DNA of 64,000 nt from Hygrocybe punicea (lineage: Eukaryota; Basidiomycota; Agaricomycetes; Agaricales; Hygrophoraceae), in assembly GCA_963556145.1 (NCBI GenBank), contig OY744470.1:4712001-4776000 (forward strand), read 5' to 3'. The notes under the pieces are model-generated. The model saw nothing but the letters and a program-made list of their open reading frames with translations, searched no databases and was not told the origin of the DNA. Both the position numbers and the translations under genes were made by a program. Shown here one piece after another: positions 1 to 10,512 of the stretch. Positions within the stretch are counted from its first letter, which is position 1, and the number at the start of each line of letters is the position of its first letter.

Positions 1-14
1 CCCACTAAACAAGT
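1..14 (+). mobile_element. 3' terminus of a Helentron-like element (type 2)
   Basis: The first 14 bases (CCCACTAAACAAGT) equal the last bases of the type-2 Helentron 3' ends seen complete at 41615-41659 (plus sense) and at 37409-37450 (reverse complement). The rest of the element lies outside the window, so only the terminus can be called. Confidence 0.6.
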
Positions 15-59
15 AAAATCTAAGCTTATTTTCTGTGTGTACTTAGTTTTGCTGGCATG

Positions 60-1380
60 CCTATAGACAGGGCAGCGGCGGTTTCGCGAGTTCGCGAGTA
101 TTTGGGTGGTGGGGTTGGGGCCACCATCACTGGATGAGGCATCATGCCCCCCAACTGTTCTCTGGTCCCTGGAGACCTCGCGGACACAGCGCCGACGTCC
201 ATTGACGTCGCGGTGCATGTACGCGAGGTCAGTTGGGATGGGGTGTTGGGCGCCGGACGTGGTGGGGCCGTTGGGCGTTGGGCGTTGGGGTTGGGCCGTC
301 GTCGTTGTTGCCGGTTTTGATGGGCCGTTGGGCGTTGGCGTTGGGCGTTGGGCGTTGGGCGGGGTTGAGCCGTCGTTGTTGCTGGTTGTGGTGGGGCCGT
401 TGGGTGTTGGGGTTGGGCGTTGGGCGTTGGGGTTTGGCGTTGGGCATTGGGGTTGAGCGGGGTTGGGCTGTCGTCATTGCCGGTTGTGGTGGGCCGTTGG
501 GCGTTGGGGTTGGGCGTTGGGGTTGGGCGTTGGGCGTTGGGGTAAGGGCCGTCGTCGTCGTTGCCGGTTGTGGTGGGGCCATTGGGCGTTGGGGTTGGGC
601 GTTGGGCGTTGGGTGGGGTTGGGCCATCGTTGTTGCCGGTTGTGGTGGGGCCGTTGGGCGTTGGGGTTGGGCGTTGGGCGTTGGGGTTGGGCGTTGGGCG
701 TTGGGGTTGAGCGGGGTTGGGCTGTCGTCATTGCCGGTTGTGGTGGGCCGTTGGGCGTTGGGGTTGGGCGTTGGGGTTGGGCGTTGGGCGTTGGGGTAAG
801 GGCCGTCGTCGTCGTTGCCGGTTGTGGTGGGGCCGTTGGGTGTTGGGCGTTGGGGTAGGGTCCGTCGTCGTCGTTGCCGGTTGTGGTGGGGCCGTTGGGT
901 GTTGGGGTTGGGCCGTCGTCGTCGTTACCGCATGTGGTGGGCCGTTGGGCGTTGGGGTTGGGCATTGGGCATTGGGGTAAGGGCCGTCGTCGTCGTTGCC
1001 GGACGTGGTGGGACCGTTGGGCGTTGGGCGTTGGGGTAGGGGCCGTCGTCGTCGTCGTGGGGCCGTCGTTGCCGGATGTGGGGCGTTGGGCGTTGTTGGG
1101 GTAGGGGCCATTGAGCGTTTGGGTCGTCGTTGGGCGGATGTGGTGGGGTCGTTGGGCGTTGGGGTTGGGTTCATGAGGGGCCGTTGTGGCCGTCGTCGTC
1201 ATGGGGCCGTCGTCGTCGTGGGGCCGTTGGGCGTTGGGAGTTGGGGTCGTCGTTCCCGGATGTGGTGTCGGTTGTGGATGGACGTTGGGCATCGTTGTTG
1301 GCAGCTTTGGTGTGCCGTCTCTGTGGGATGTGGAGCCGCAACTTGGTGGAGCCATTGTCGGCGTCATTGTAGTGGTTGTG
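60..1380. repeat. GC-rich minisatellite of GTTGGGCGTTGGG-type units
   Basis: About 1.3 kb built from 6-7 base words (GTTGGGC, GTTGGGG), arranged in longer blocks that also carry a CGTCGTCGTTGCCGGTTGTGG segment. Reading frames stay open across it on both strands only because TA-containing stops are rare; the translations are Gly/Trp/Val- or Pro/Thr-rich repeats. It lies immediately upstream of the leader of the PHD-like gene, but nothing shows a regulatory role. Confidence 0.85.
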
Positions 1381-1410
1381 ACTAGAATTTGGCGCAGACC
1401 TGTGAGTCAG

Positions 1411-1464
1411 TCAGACGAAGTCAGTAAGTCAGACGAAGTCAGTAAGTCAGACGAAGTCAGAGTT
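1411..1464 (+). repeat. 18-bp tandem repeat, three units
   Basis: TCAGACGAAGTCAGTAAG is repeated three times head to tail; the third unit diverges at its last four bases. It sits about 100 bp upstream of the start codon of the PHD-like gene. Confidence 0.85.
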
Positions 1465-1567
1465 TCGGAGTTTGATGTGAGCATTGCTGCCTCATTGCAA
1501 GTTTGCATTGTTCTTGCACTCGAACTTCATTCTCTCTCATTTTTTCAGCCATTCTATTACCACAAAT

Positions 1568-1655
1568 ATGCCCATAATTACTGCTACTACTGCCAGTAAA
1601 AAAGCTGGTGCACCAGCTCCTCAATCTCAGCTTGCGAAAGATCTGGATCTTGATC
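1568..1655 (+). pseudogene. PHD-like zinc-cluster gene, 5' piece of exon 1
   Basis: Translation starts at the ATG at 1568 (MPIITATTASKK...) after a pyrimidine-rich leader at 1520-1566. The piece encodes 29 codons and ends at 1655 exactly where the foldback element begins. Its last 10 bases (GATCTTGATC) are repeated at 8501-8510 on the far side. Removing the element and one copy restores the reading frame (...LAKDLDLDLEMLSDL...), so 1568-1655 and 8511 onward are one exon of one gene. The gene is therefore disrupted, not two separate genes. Confidence 0.8.
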
Positions 1656-2426
1656 ACTTCAGGCTACCCCCAAACCTGAACAACTAGTTACAACTCACCT
1701 CTAGTACTGAACCATCTACATGTTGGTAAAAGTACTGGGCAGCCCTGGGACGAAACCATCGTCCCTGGGACGATACGTTGGGACGTCCCATTGTCCCTGG
1801 TCCGGTGTATGGGATGGCCCATGGGACGACATTTGGTGTTGTGGGGGTGTCTGGGGGCATTTGGGACGTCCCTTCTCTAGATATTTAATAGAAACCTCAG
1901 GATGATGATAGCATCTAGTTGTAAATTTCAAGGCCTTGTCATGGCCACTATGGGTACCGTGGGTGCTATAGCATAGTATAAGATTGTACATACTTATTCT
2001 TTTGAGAGTCACAGAGCTGATTGTCCTTCAAGGTCAGTGGCAGGGTGTGGAGATACAGCAGTTGTTTCAACATATAAAGACAGAACGAGTGGGAGAGGGA
2101 GATGTTGGGTAATGAGATGGGAAAGAGGGGGAGGATTGAGGGTGTGCTTCTGGTAAACCAATCCCTTGTGCATGTGGCAAGCTGAAGCTTGTAGGGGAGT
2201 AAGTGAGCAGAGCATGCATGATATACAAAGAAAAGTAGGGCTACATATGCAGAGGAGGCTGAGCTGAAAATTAAACATGTGTATTATGAAGAGCATTTGA
2301 TCAGGATATCAGTGGTTATTACATTATTGGCTGTGCATACAATGGCTGACTGGGAAGCAGATGCAGAGGAGAGATCTGAAATTAGAGTGTGTCTTGAGGA
2401 CAGAAGGAGACATCTCACAGAGGCTT

Positions 2427-2935
2427 TATTGGGACATCCCACAGGTTCGTCTGGGATGTCCCTGTCGCTGAGGCTTTTGGACATCCCTGTCATCTTGTGG
2501 GACATCCCACCAAGGCTTTGGGACATCCCACAGCCTTGTCTGGGACATCCCTGCCAGTTTGTGGGACATCCCACAGCCTTGTCTGGGATGTCCCTGCCAG
2601 CTTGTGGGACATCCCACCGAGGCTTTGGGATGTCCCACAGCCTTGTCTGGGACGTCCCTGTCAGCTTGTGGGACGTCCCTGCCGGCTTGTGGGACATCCC
2701 AACAAGGCTTTGGGACGTCCCACAGCCTTGTCTGGGATGTCCCTGTCAGCTTGTGGGACGACCCAGCCAGCTTGTGGGATGTCCCTGCCAGCTTGTGGGA
2801 TGTCCCTGTCAGCTTGTGGGACATCCCAACGAGGCTTTGGGATGTCCCACGGCCTTGTCTGGGACATCCCTGTCAGCTTGTGGGACATCCCACAGCCTTG
2901 TCCGGGACATCCCTCTCAGCTTGTGGGACTGCCTG
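2427..2935. repeat. GGGACRTCCC palindrome array, left arm
   Basis: About 500 bp of units of roughly 25 bp, each built around the self-complementary decamer GGGACATCCC or GGGACGTCCC (sometimes GGGATGTCCC), alternating with CACAGCCTTGTCT, CAGCTTGTG and ACCGAGGCTTT spacers. Open frames here are by-products of the repeat. Confidence 0.85.
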
Positions 2936-3359
2936 CTTGCTCAGCATCTGCTAAGTCATACAATAATAATCATTCCAATCCACATCTTACATAATTTTAA
3001 ATAATTTACATTTAGCAACTACTTAAAATAGATATAGCAAATCAAATAATTATTTTACCTGAATACATGGTATTCTACTTATCAGGGGAGAGGCAGGGAG
3101 GTGGAGGTGGAGGAGAGGACAGGAGAGGGGGCAATGGCAGGGGCAATGGCAGGGGGTGGGCAAGGGGAGAAGGACAGGAGGTGGATGGGAGGTGGGGGTG
3201 GCAGGGGGCAGGAGATAGGCAGGGGAGAAGGGGCAGGTTAGGAAGGGACAGACTAGGAGACAGTCAGGGGGAGAATGGAAAGGAGGAGGGAGGAGGGGGA
3301 GGGGAAAGGAGGGAAAGGGAGGGCCCAACAAAATTACATACCGGTGTTCCCTGGTGTCT

Positions 3360-3468
3360 ACACCCCTCGGCCTTGTCCCAGTCCTCGTCCCCGTCCCCGT
3401 CCCCGTCGTCCTCGTGTTCGTCGTTTTCGTCCCCGTTCCCGTCCTCGCCGTCGTCCCCGTCCCCGTTC

Positions 3469-3503
<35 letters not shown>

Positions 3504-4300
3504 ATCGTCATCCCCGTCCCCGTCGTCCTCATCCTCGTCGTTTTCGTCCCTGTCCCTGTCCCTGTCCCCGCCGTCCCTGCCATCCTCACTGTCCTCGCTG
3601 TCCCCGTCCTCGTCGTTGCCGTTGCTGTTGTTGCCGTTGTTGTGGTCCCAGTCCCCATCGTTGTCATTGTCGTTGTCGTCCTCGTCGTCCCTGTTGCCGT
3701 TGTCCTCGCTGTCCCGGTCTCGTTGTCCTCGTCATCCCGTTCCCTCGTCCCGGTCGTCCTCGTTTCCGTCGTCCGTTGCCCCCGTCCCCGTTCCTGTGCT
3801 CGCTGTCCTCGTCGTCGTCCTCGACGTCCTCGTCCCCGTCATCCTCGTCACCCCCGTCGCCCCCGTCGTCCTCGTCATCCCCGTTGCGTCGTCCTTGCTG
3901 TCCTGGGTCCGTTGTCCTCGTTGTCCCGTTCCCTCGTCCCGGTCGTCCTCGTTTCCGTCGTCTGTTGTCCCCGTCCCCGTTCCCGTGCTCACTGTCCTGG
4001 TCGTCGTCCTGGTCGTCGTCCCCGTCATGCTCGTCATTCCCGTTGCCGTCGTTCTTGTTGTCGCGGGCTCCGTGGTCCTCGTCGTCCCGTTCCCCCTCCC
4101 GGTCGTCGTCCCGGTCCCCATGCCCGCTGCCCTACTCGTCATCCTCGTCTTCGTTGTCATCTTCCCGTTGTCGTGGTTCCCGGTTCCCGTTGTCGTCTTC
4201 CCCTTTCGCGCCGTGGTCGCGTTCATTCGTTTACCCCGTCGTCCTCATTCTCGTCGTCCCCGTTCTTGTTGTCGTGGTGGGCCTGGGTTGTCCCCGTTCT
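3360..4300. repeat. Low-complexity CGTCCTCGTCCC tract, left arm
   Basis: About 0.9 kb of tri- and hexanucleotide-like repeats (CGTCCC, CGTCCT, CGTTGT). All three plus frames and one minus frame are open over hundreds of bases, which is expected of a repeat with a period divisible by three. The translations are Ser/Pro, Val/Pro or Thr/Gly low complexity. Confidence 0.85.
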
Positions 4301-5222
4301 GGGCTGTGACCTCCCTCCTTGTCGCCCGCATCCGTGTCTGCTTGTTTTGTTTGCGTTCATTTGGCGCGAGGGTGCGGCAAAAAAACCTAAAAGTATTTAA
4401 GTAGTTAGTAGAATAAATGAAAAAGATAAATGGACGACTTACCTGGGGTGCTCTGGCATCCGCACCGTTGTCGCGTCGTTGTTGAAAGCGACAAGTCTTG
4501 TTGAACTTGTGCACGAGACTTTCAACCGGAATTTGCCGCTGTCCCAAACGGGGTCGAGTTGCCATATAGGGAAGGGTGGCTGAATTTTCTTATTATTATT
4601 ACATGTACTACAACACCTCAATGGCCAGGGCAAAACCCTTAAGAGATGTAGGTATGATGCACCTACCCCGAGGGGAGTTTATGTATTTTATTTCATTTTA
4701 TATGTGGAGATATTCACCATATATTTTATGCCTCTGCCAAAATTGGACCCTTAAACAGCTAACTTTGCGAGTACACATCTGAAAAATCTAAAATTAATTC
4801 TAGGAGTGCTAGGTAAGGTATACATTGTGTTCCAGACAAGTGCCTGGTAGTTGGTGGTGCAGGGAATGTGTTGTAGCCAAAATGGAGTTGGATCTTTGCA
4901 TTGTGGCTAGACAATCAAAAGTCCGTATAAGCACACACAATCATGAATGGAATGTGAGGGACAAGTTCATCATATTTTGGCTACAACACATTCCCTGCAC
5001 CACCAACTACCAGGCACTTGTCTGGAACACAACTTATACCTTACCTAGCACTCCTAGAATTAATTTGAGATTTTTCAGACGTGTACTCGCAAAGTTAGCT
5101 GTTTAAGGGTCCAATTTTGGCAGAGGCATAAAATGCATGGTGAATATCTCCACATATAAAATGAAATAAAATACATAAACTCCCCTCGGGGTAGGTGCAT
5201 CATACCTACATCTCTTAAGGGT

Positions 5223-5322
5223 NNNNNNNNNNNNNNNNNNNNNNNNNNNNNNNNNNNNNNNNNNNNNNNNNNNNNNNNNNNNNNNNNNNNNNNNNNNNNN
5301 NNNNNNNNNNNNNNNNNNNNNN
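5223..5322. other. 100-base assembly gap
   Basis: Exactly 100 N, the usual length for a gap of unknown size. The 314 bases before it (4909-5222) recur after it (5323-5637) with a one-base difference in a G run (CTCGGGGTAGG against CTCGGGGGTAGG). The two contig ends therefore overlap and were not merged, so the true centre of the palindrome is probably uninterrupted. Confidence 0.9.
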
Positions 5323-6019
5323 AGACAATCAAAAGTCCGTATAAGCACACACAATCATGAATGGAATGTGAGGGACAAGTTCATCATATTTTGGCTACAA
5401 CACATTCCCTGCACCACCAACTACCAGGCACTTGTCTGGAACACAACTTATACCTTACCTAGCACTCCTAGAATTAATTTGAGATTTTTCAGACGTGTAC
5501 TCGCAAAGTTAGCTGTTTAAGGGTCCAATTTTGGCAGAGGCATAAAATGCATGGTGAATATCTCCACATATAAAATGAAATAAAATACATAAACTCCCCT
5601 CGGGGGTAGGTGCATCATACCTACATCTCTTAAGGGTTTTGCCCTGGCCATTGAGGTGTTGTAGTACATGTAATAATAATAAGAAAATTCAGCCACCCTT
5701 CCCTATATGGCAACTCGACCCTGTTTGGGACAGCGGCAAATTCCGGTTGAAAGTCTCGTGCACAAGTTCAACAAGACTTGTCGCTTTCAACAACGACGCG
5801 ACAACGGTGCGGATGCCAGAGCACCCCAGGTAAGTCGTCCATTTATCTTTTTCATTTATTCTACTAACTAATTATTAATAATAAACAGTTTTAGGTTTTT
5901 TTGCCGCACCCTCGCGCCAAACGAACGCGAACAAGGCCAACAAGCGGACGCGGATGCGGGCGACAAGGAGGGAGGACACAGCCCAGAACGGGGACAACCC
6001 AGGCCGACCACGACAGCAA

Positions 6020-6670
6020 GAACGGGGACGACGAGAATGAGGAATACAGGGTAAACAAACAAACGCGATGACGGCGCGAAAGGGGAAAATGACGGCAACG
6101 GGAACGGGAACCACGACAACGGGAAGACGACGACGAGCAGGGGCAACGAAGACGAGGACAGCGGGCACGGGCACGGGAATGACGGACGACGGAAACGAAG
6201 ACGACCGGGACGGGGGAACGGGACGACGACCACGGAGCCGGGGACAACAAGGACGACTGCAACGGGGACGACGGGGACGACGACGACGATGGCGACGGGG
6301 GCAGCGAGCACGGGAACAGGGACGGGGCAACGGACGACGGAAACGAGGACGACCGGGACGAGGGAACAGGATGACGAGGACAACAGAGACCGGGACAACG
6401 AGGACGGCGGCAACAGGGACAACGAGGACGACAACAACAACGACGGGGACTGGGACCACGACAACGGCAACGACGGCAACGGCAATGACGAGGACAAGGA
6501 AAGCGAGGACAGCGAGGACGGCAGGGACGGCGGGGACAGGGACAGGGACAGGGACGAAAACGACGAGGATGAGGACGACGGGGACGGGGATGACGATGAG
6601 GACGAGGACGAGGACGGGGATGGGGACGAGGACGAGGAGGGGGACAAGGGCGAGGACGTGGAGGGGTGTG
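6020..6670. repeat. Low-complexity GGACGAGGACGA tract, right arm
   Basis: The reverse-complement counterpart of the left-arm tract. Open frames give Asp/Glu/Gly-, Arg/Thr- or Arg/Pro-rich low complexity. It is shorter than its partner. Confidence 0.85.
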
Positions 6671-7099
6671 GACACCAGGGAACACCGGTGTGTAATTTTG
6701 TTGGTTTTTCCCCTCCTTTCCCCTCCCCCTCCTCCCTCCCCCTTTCCATTCTCCCTGTCTCCTAGTCTGTCCCTTCCTAACCTGCCCCTTCTCCCCTGCC
6801 TATCTCCTGCCCCCTGCCACCCCCACCTCCCATCCACCTCCTGTCCTTCTCCCCTTGCCCACCCCCTGCCATTGCCCCTGCCATTGCCCCCTCTCCTGTC
6901 CTCTCCTCCACCTCCACCTCCCTGCCTCTCCCCTGATAAGTAGAATACCATGTATTCAGGTAAAATAATTATTTGATTTGCTATATCTATTTTAAGTAGT
7001 TGCTAAATGTAAATTATTTAAAATTATGTAAGATGTGGATTGGAATGATTATTATTGTATGACTTAGCAGATGCTGAGCAAGCAGGCAGTCCCACAAGC

Positions 7100-7690
7100 C
7101 TGTACATTGGGATGTCCACACCAGGTTGTGGGACATCCCACAAACTGACTGTGGGACATCCCAAAAGCTAACAGGGACATCCCAGACAAGGCTGTGGGAC
7201 ATCCCAAAGTCTTGGTGGGACGTCCCACAAGCTGAGAGGGATGTCCCGGACAAGGCTGTGGGACGTCCCACAAGCTGACAGGGATGTCCCAGACAAGGCC
7301 GTGGGACATCCCAAAGCCTCGGTGGGATGTCCCACAAGCTGACAGGGACATCCCAGAGAAGGCTGTGGGATGTCCCAAAGCCTCAGTGGGACATCCCACA
7401 AGCTGGCAGGGACGTCCCAAACAAGGCTGTGGGATGTCCCAGACAAGATTGTGGGTTGTCCCACCGAGGCTTTGGGACGTCCCACAAGCTGACAGGGATG
7501 TCTCAAACAAGGCTGTGGGACGTCCCACAAGCTGGCAGGGATGTCCCAGACAAGGCTGTGGGACGTCCGAAAGCCTTGGTGGGATGTCACACAAGATGAC
7601 AGGGATGTCTGAAAGCCTCAGCTGCAAGCTGACAGGGACATCCCAGATGAGCCTGTGGGATGTCCCAATAAAACCTCTGTGAGATGTCTC
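7100..7690. repeat. GGGACRTCCC palindrome array, right arm
   Basis: The inverted counterpart of 2427-2935, with the same decamer and spacers but a different unit number and order. Unequal exchange or slippage within the arm is the likely cause (inference). Confidence 0.85.
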
Positions 7691-8510
7691 CTTACCCAAG
7701 TCCACTGTCCTCAAGACACACTCTAATTTCAGATCTCTCCTCTGCATCTGCTTCCCAGTCAGCCATTGTATGCACAGCCCATAATGTAATAACCACTGAT
7801 ATCCTGATCAAAAGGTCTTCATAATACACGTGTTTAATTTTCAGCTCAGCCTCCTCTGCATATGTAGCCCTACTTTTCTTTGTATATCATGCATGCTCTG
7901 CTCACTTACTCCCCTACAAGCTTCAGCTTGCCACATGCACAAGGGATTGGTTTACTAGAAGCACACCCTCAATCCTCCCCCTCAATCCCATCTCAATACC
8001 CAACATCTCCAGCACTTTTCCTCTCCCACTCGTTCTGTCTTTATATGTGGAAAGAACTGCTGTATCTCCACACCCTGCCACTGACCTTGAAGGACACAAT
8101 CAGCTCTGTGACTCTCAAAAGAATAAGTATATACAATCTTATACTATGCCATAGCACCCATGGTACCCATAGTGGCCATGACAAGGCCTGGAAATTTATA
8201 ATTAGATGCTGTCATCACTCTGAGATTTCTATTGAATAGCTACGGAAGGGATGTCCCAAATGTCCCCAGACACCCCTTATGTGTGGGATGTCCCATGGGA
8301 CATGGGACATCCCACAACACCAAATGTCGTCCCATGGGCCATCCCATACACCGGACCAGGGACAATGGGACGTCCCAACGTATCGTCCCAGGGATGATGG
8401 TTTCGTCCCAGGGCTGCCCAGTACTTTTACCAACATGTAGATGGTTCAGTACTAGAGGTGAGTTGTAACTAGTTGTTCAGGTTTGGGGGTAGCCTGAAGT
8501 GATCTTGATC

Positions 8511-10306
8511 TGGAAATGTTATCTGATTTGAGTTCTCTTTCGGGCGATGACCAATCAGATGCCGAAATGGAAAGTGTACCCCAGATAGCCACTCTGCCGC
8601 CCTTGCAGCCCCTGCAGCCCATGCAGCCCTTCCCACTAGACCTTAGGAAACATGAGGAGCCATCTAATATTGTAGGCCCTCATTGTCATTGCTTCCCATA
8701 CTAATTAAATTCCTTTCACCAGTGGTGTTGCTCTTGTGGCAATGGTGGTGAAGTCTTTTGCTGTGCCTATTGCCCTAGGGTTCTATGCATGGACAAGTGT
8801 ATCACCCTTTCTGCAAGTCCAGGATTTCTGATAAAGAATGATACTTTTTTTATTTGTCCCAAATGCCACATAAAGTATGACCGGCAGATGAAGAATAAGA
8901 TTTTGACACCATACACAGTAAGTAAAAAGTGTAACACATTTATCCTTTAACTGATTTTTGTGGAGGGAATTGTTGTTGGAAATCGGATTTGGGATGGGAC
9001 CCCTGCAGAGTTGGGGGCTCTTGTTATTCGAGGAGCATGGCGTTTGGTCGATACAGCCTCAGTTGCCATACTGAATTTTAGGTTGGCTGATATTCCACAA
9101 GGAGGAGACCCAGCCTTTATGGTGTACCATCACCTTCATGCCTACTTTCCTGAGCAGAAAGATCAGGTCCTCCAATATTTCAACATTGACTTTTCCTTCG
9201 ATCCTTCCAGTTCTGCCTCAGTGTCAACTCAGGAGAGAAAAGTCCAGAAAGTGTTATTGGCTCTACTCAAGTATGTTTCAGAATTATTCCTCTTAACTGT
9301 TCTAATCCAATATGGATAAGACGTGATTTCAAATGCATTATTGTGTTTTTGCACACCCACTCTGACCCTGATACTGGTTTGCTGCACTGTCAAGTGGATC
9401 GTGGTGCATCACTCACTATTCCTGAGGTAGGTATTACATATTAATTTACAATTTGATATAATAACATATTTGCACTTCATAGCTTTTCTCTGTTCTATTC
9501 TCCCCTGGATTGGAGCGTCTCCTTACCACAGCAACAACACATCTCTACCTTTTGACATGTGCCCACATTTTTTCACATGATGGTTCTCTTACCATGCTCA
9601 AGGACCTGGCCAAGCGGTAAATGTTCCTTTTCAAATAATTTACTTGGAGACTAAAGTTTATTGTATAGCAACATATTTGATTGGATTGTTGGCTTCACAC
9701 AACTTGACTTCTACCCCCACATTGCTTCACCCTTCTTGCAAAAGTTGGCTCTCAAGGTGTTTCTTGAGAAGTATAATATGGAATTTATTATTTGCAACTT
9801 GCTGGTGGAAGAACAAAACCTGGGTCGTAACACTGATGTCGCCGTGATGAATTGGGAGAAGGGGTGGCGTTTTTTTCCTTTGTTCGGAGTCACGGTCACG
9901 TCCCCTTGGGATCACAGTTTCTCCTCAATGCCCAGCATGTGGTCGCATCGGATCCTCTGAATGGGGGTCACATCCCAATGATCAATTCACACTCTTAGTC
10001 AACTGCAAATTCTGTCCACACATCTATTCCCTTTATGCAGGCCAGGACGATTATTTTACCAAGGCAATTTTGAATGGTGGAGATGGCTGGGGTATTGGGC
10101 TTTATTGGGGTCCTTATATTGACCACTTTCCCAATGTTACTGAGGCCTACTCACGAGGGAGCCAGAGTGAAGAAGTCACCAATCGTCTTAAAGCTATAGG
10201 TTCTGAGGAGCATTACAAGAAGTTGGAGGAGAAAAAAGCTGCTGAAAAATCTGGTGGGCCGGCCAAGGAATTGGCTAGTGCAATTAATAGGGGATTCCAA
10301 TCTTGA
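8511..10306 (+). pseudogene. PHD-like zinc-cluster protein, main part (uncharacterised fungal family)
   Basis: Continues from 1568-1655. Exon 1 runs to about 8671 (a Ser/Asp-rich start LSDLSSLSGDDQSD, then a Gln/Pro-rich segment). After an intron of about 50 nt, exon 2 carries a zinc cluster CCSCGNGGEVFCCAYCPRVLC...C...FFICPKC. This has the spacing and GGE core of a PHD finger, with Cys in place of the usual His. Further exons give ...FLHTHSDPDTGLLHC..., a segment with LLTCAHIF, and NIFDWIVGF...; near the C-terminus two CxxC pairs (CPAC, CKFC) suggest a second zinc ribbon. The last exon ends EEKKAAEKSG...INRGFQS, stop at 10304. A one-base frameshift lies in the T run near 9870, and the foldback insertion breaks exon 1. 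It ends 207 bp before the KDZ gene on the same strand, so it may be an accessory gene of that transposon. The biochemical function is unknown. Confidence 0.6.
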
Positions 10307-10512
10307 TAGATAACTCCAACTTTATTGCAATGTTTTGTTTTCATCTTTTGTAAAAACAATTGTAGATTATGGTGAAAGTTGAATCATGGCTGAGTTATTG
10401 AATTGGACTATAGGATCATGTGATCCTGAGAACTCTGATCATGTGACTTTTTGTTGTTTGCAAAAAAAAAAAAATTATTGAATCTTGTTCATTCACTCTT
10501 ACCACTACTACC

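Larger units (their letters stand above)
1656..4883 (+). repeat. Left arm of the foldback element
   Basis: This arm pairs in reverse complement with the segment ending at 8500. In order it holds the terminal 100 bp, single GGGACGTCCC-type motifs (1780-1875), a unique 1880-2420 stretch, the GGGACRTCCC array, a purine-rich tract (3080-3330), the CGTCCTCGTCCC tract (3360-4300) and an AT-rich central flank (4390-4880). No coding region is supported. Confidence 0.85.
1656..8500. mobile_element. 6.8 kb foldback DNA transposon (Mutator-like by TSD length)
   Basis: The two halves are inverted copies of each other. The ends are ACTTCAGGCTACCCCC... and its reverse complement. They are flanked by a perfect 10-bp target duplication GATCTTGATC (1646-1655 and 8501-8510), and excision in silico restores the host reading frame. 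A 9-11 bp duplication with very long terminal inverted repeats fits Mutator-like (MULE) foldback elements; the superfamily is inferred, the insertion is seen. The arms (about 3.2 kb each) differ by scattered substitutions and by repeat copy number, so this is not a mirrored-contig artefact. No transposase-like protein is visible inside. The interior consists of GGGACRTCCC arrays and (CGTCCTCGTCCC)n-like tracts, and the centre holds an assembly gap. Confidence 0.8.
4970..8500 (-). repeat. Right arm of the foldback element
   Basis: This is the inverted counterpart of 1656-4883, with the same order of blocks reversed. It is apparently lengthened by the gap and by the duplicated segment 5323-5637. 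Compared with the left arm it has different numbers of GGGACRTCCC units and many point differences (for example in the 8100-8260 region), indicating independent drift since the element formed. Confidence 0.85.

Noticed and set aside
106..1385. Several open frames of 70-300 codons on both strands
   Set aside because: All lie in the GTTGGG-type minisatellite; translations are simple repeats and frames stay open on both strands because stops are rare in the repeat.
2279..3004. Open frames across the GGGACRTCCC arrays (also 7014-7747)
   Set aside because: Repeat-derived, present on both strands, with no domain and no start context.
3050..4404. Frames of up to 445 codons, Ser/Pro-, Val/Pro- or Thr/Gly-rich
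   Set aside because: The CGTCCTCGTCCC repeat has a period divisible by three, so all frames are open; the inverted arm shows the same artefact.
1656..8500. The whole inverted repeat as a mis-assembly of one sequence in two orientations
   Set aside because: The arms differ at many positions and in repeat number, and the ends have a perfect target duplication that restores a reading frame. Only the gap at the centre looks artificial.
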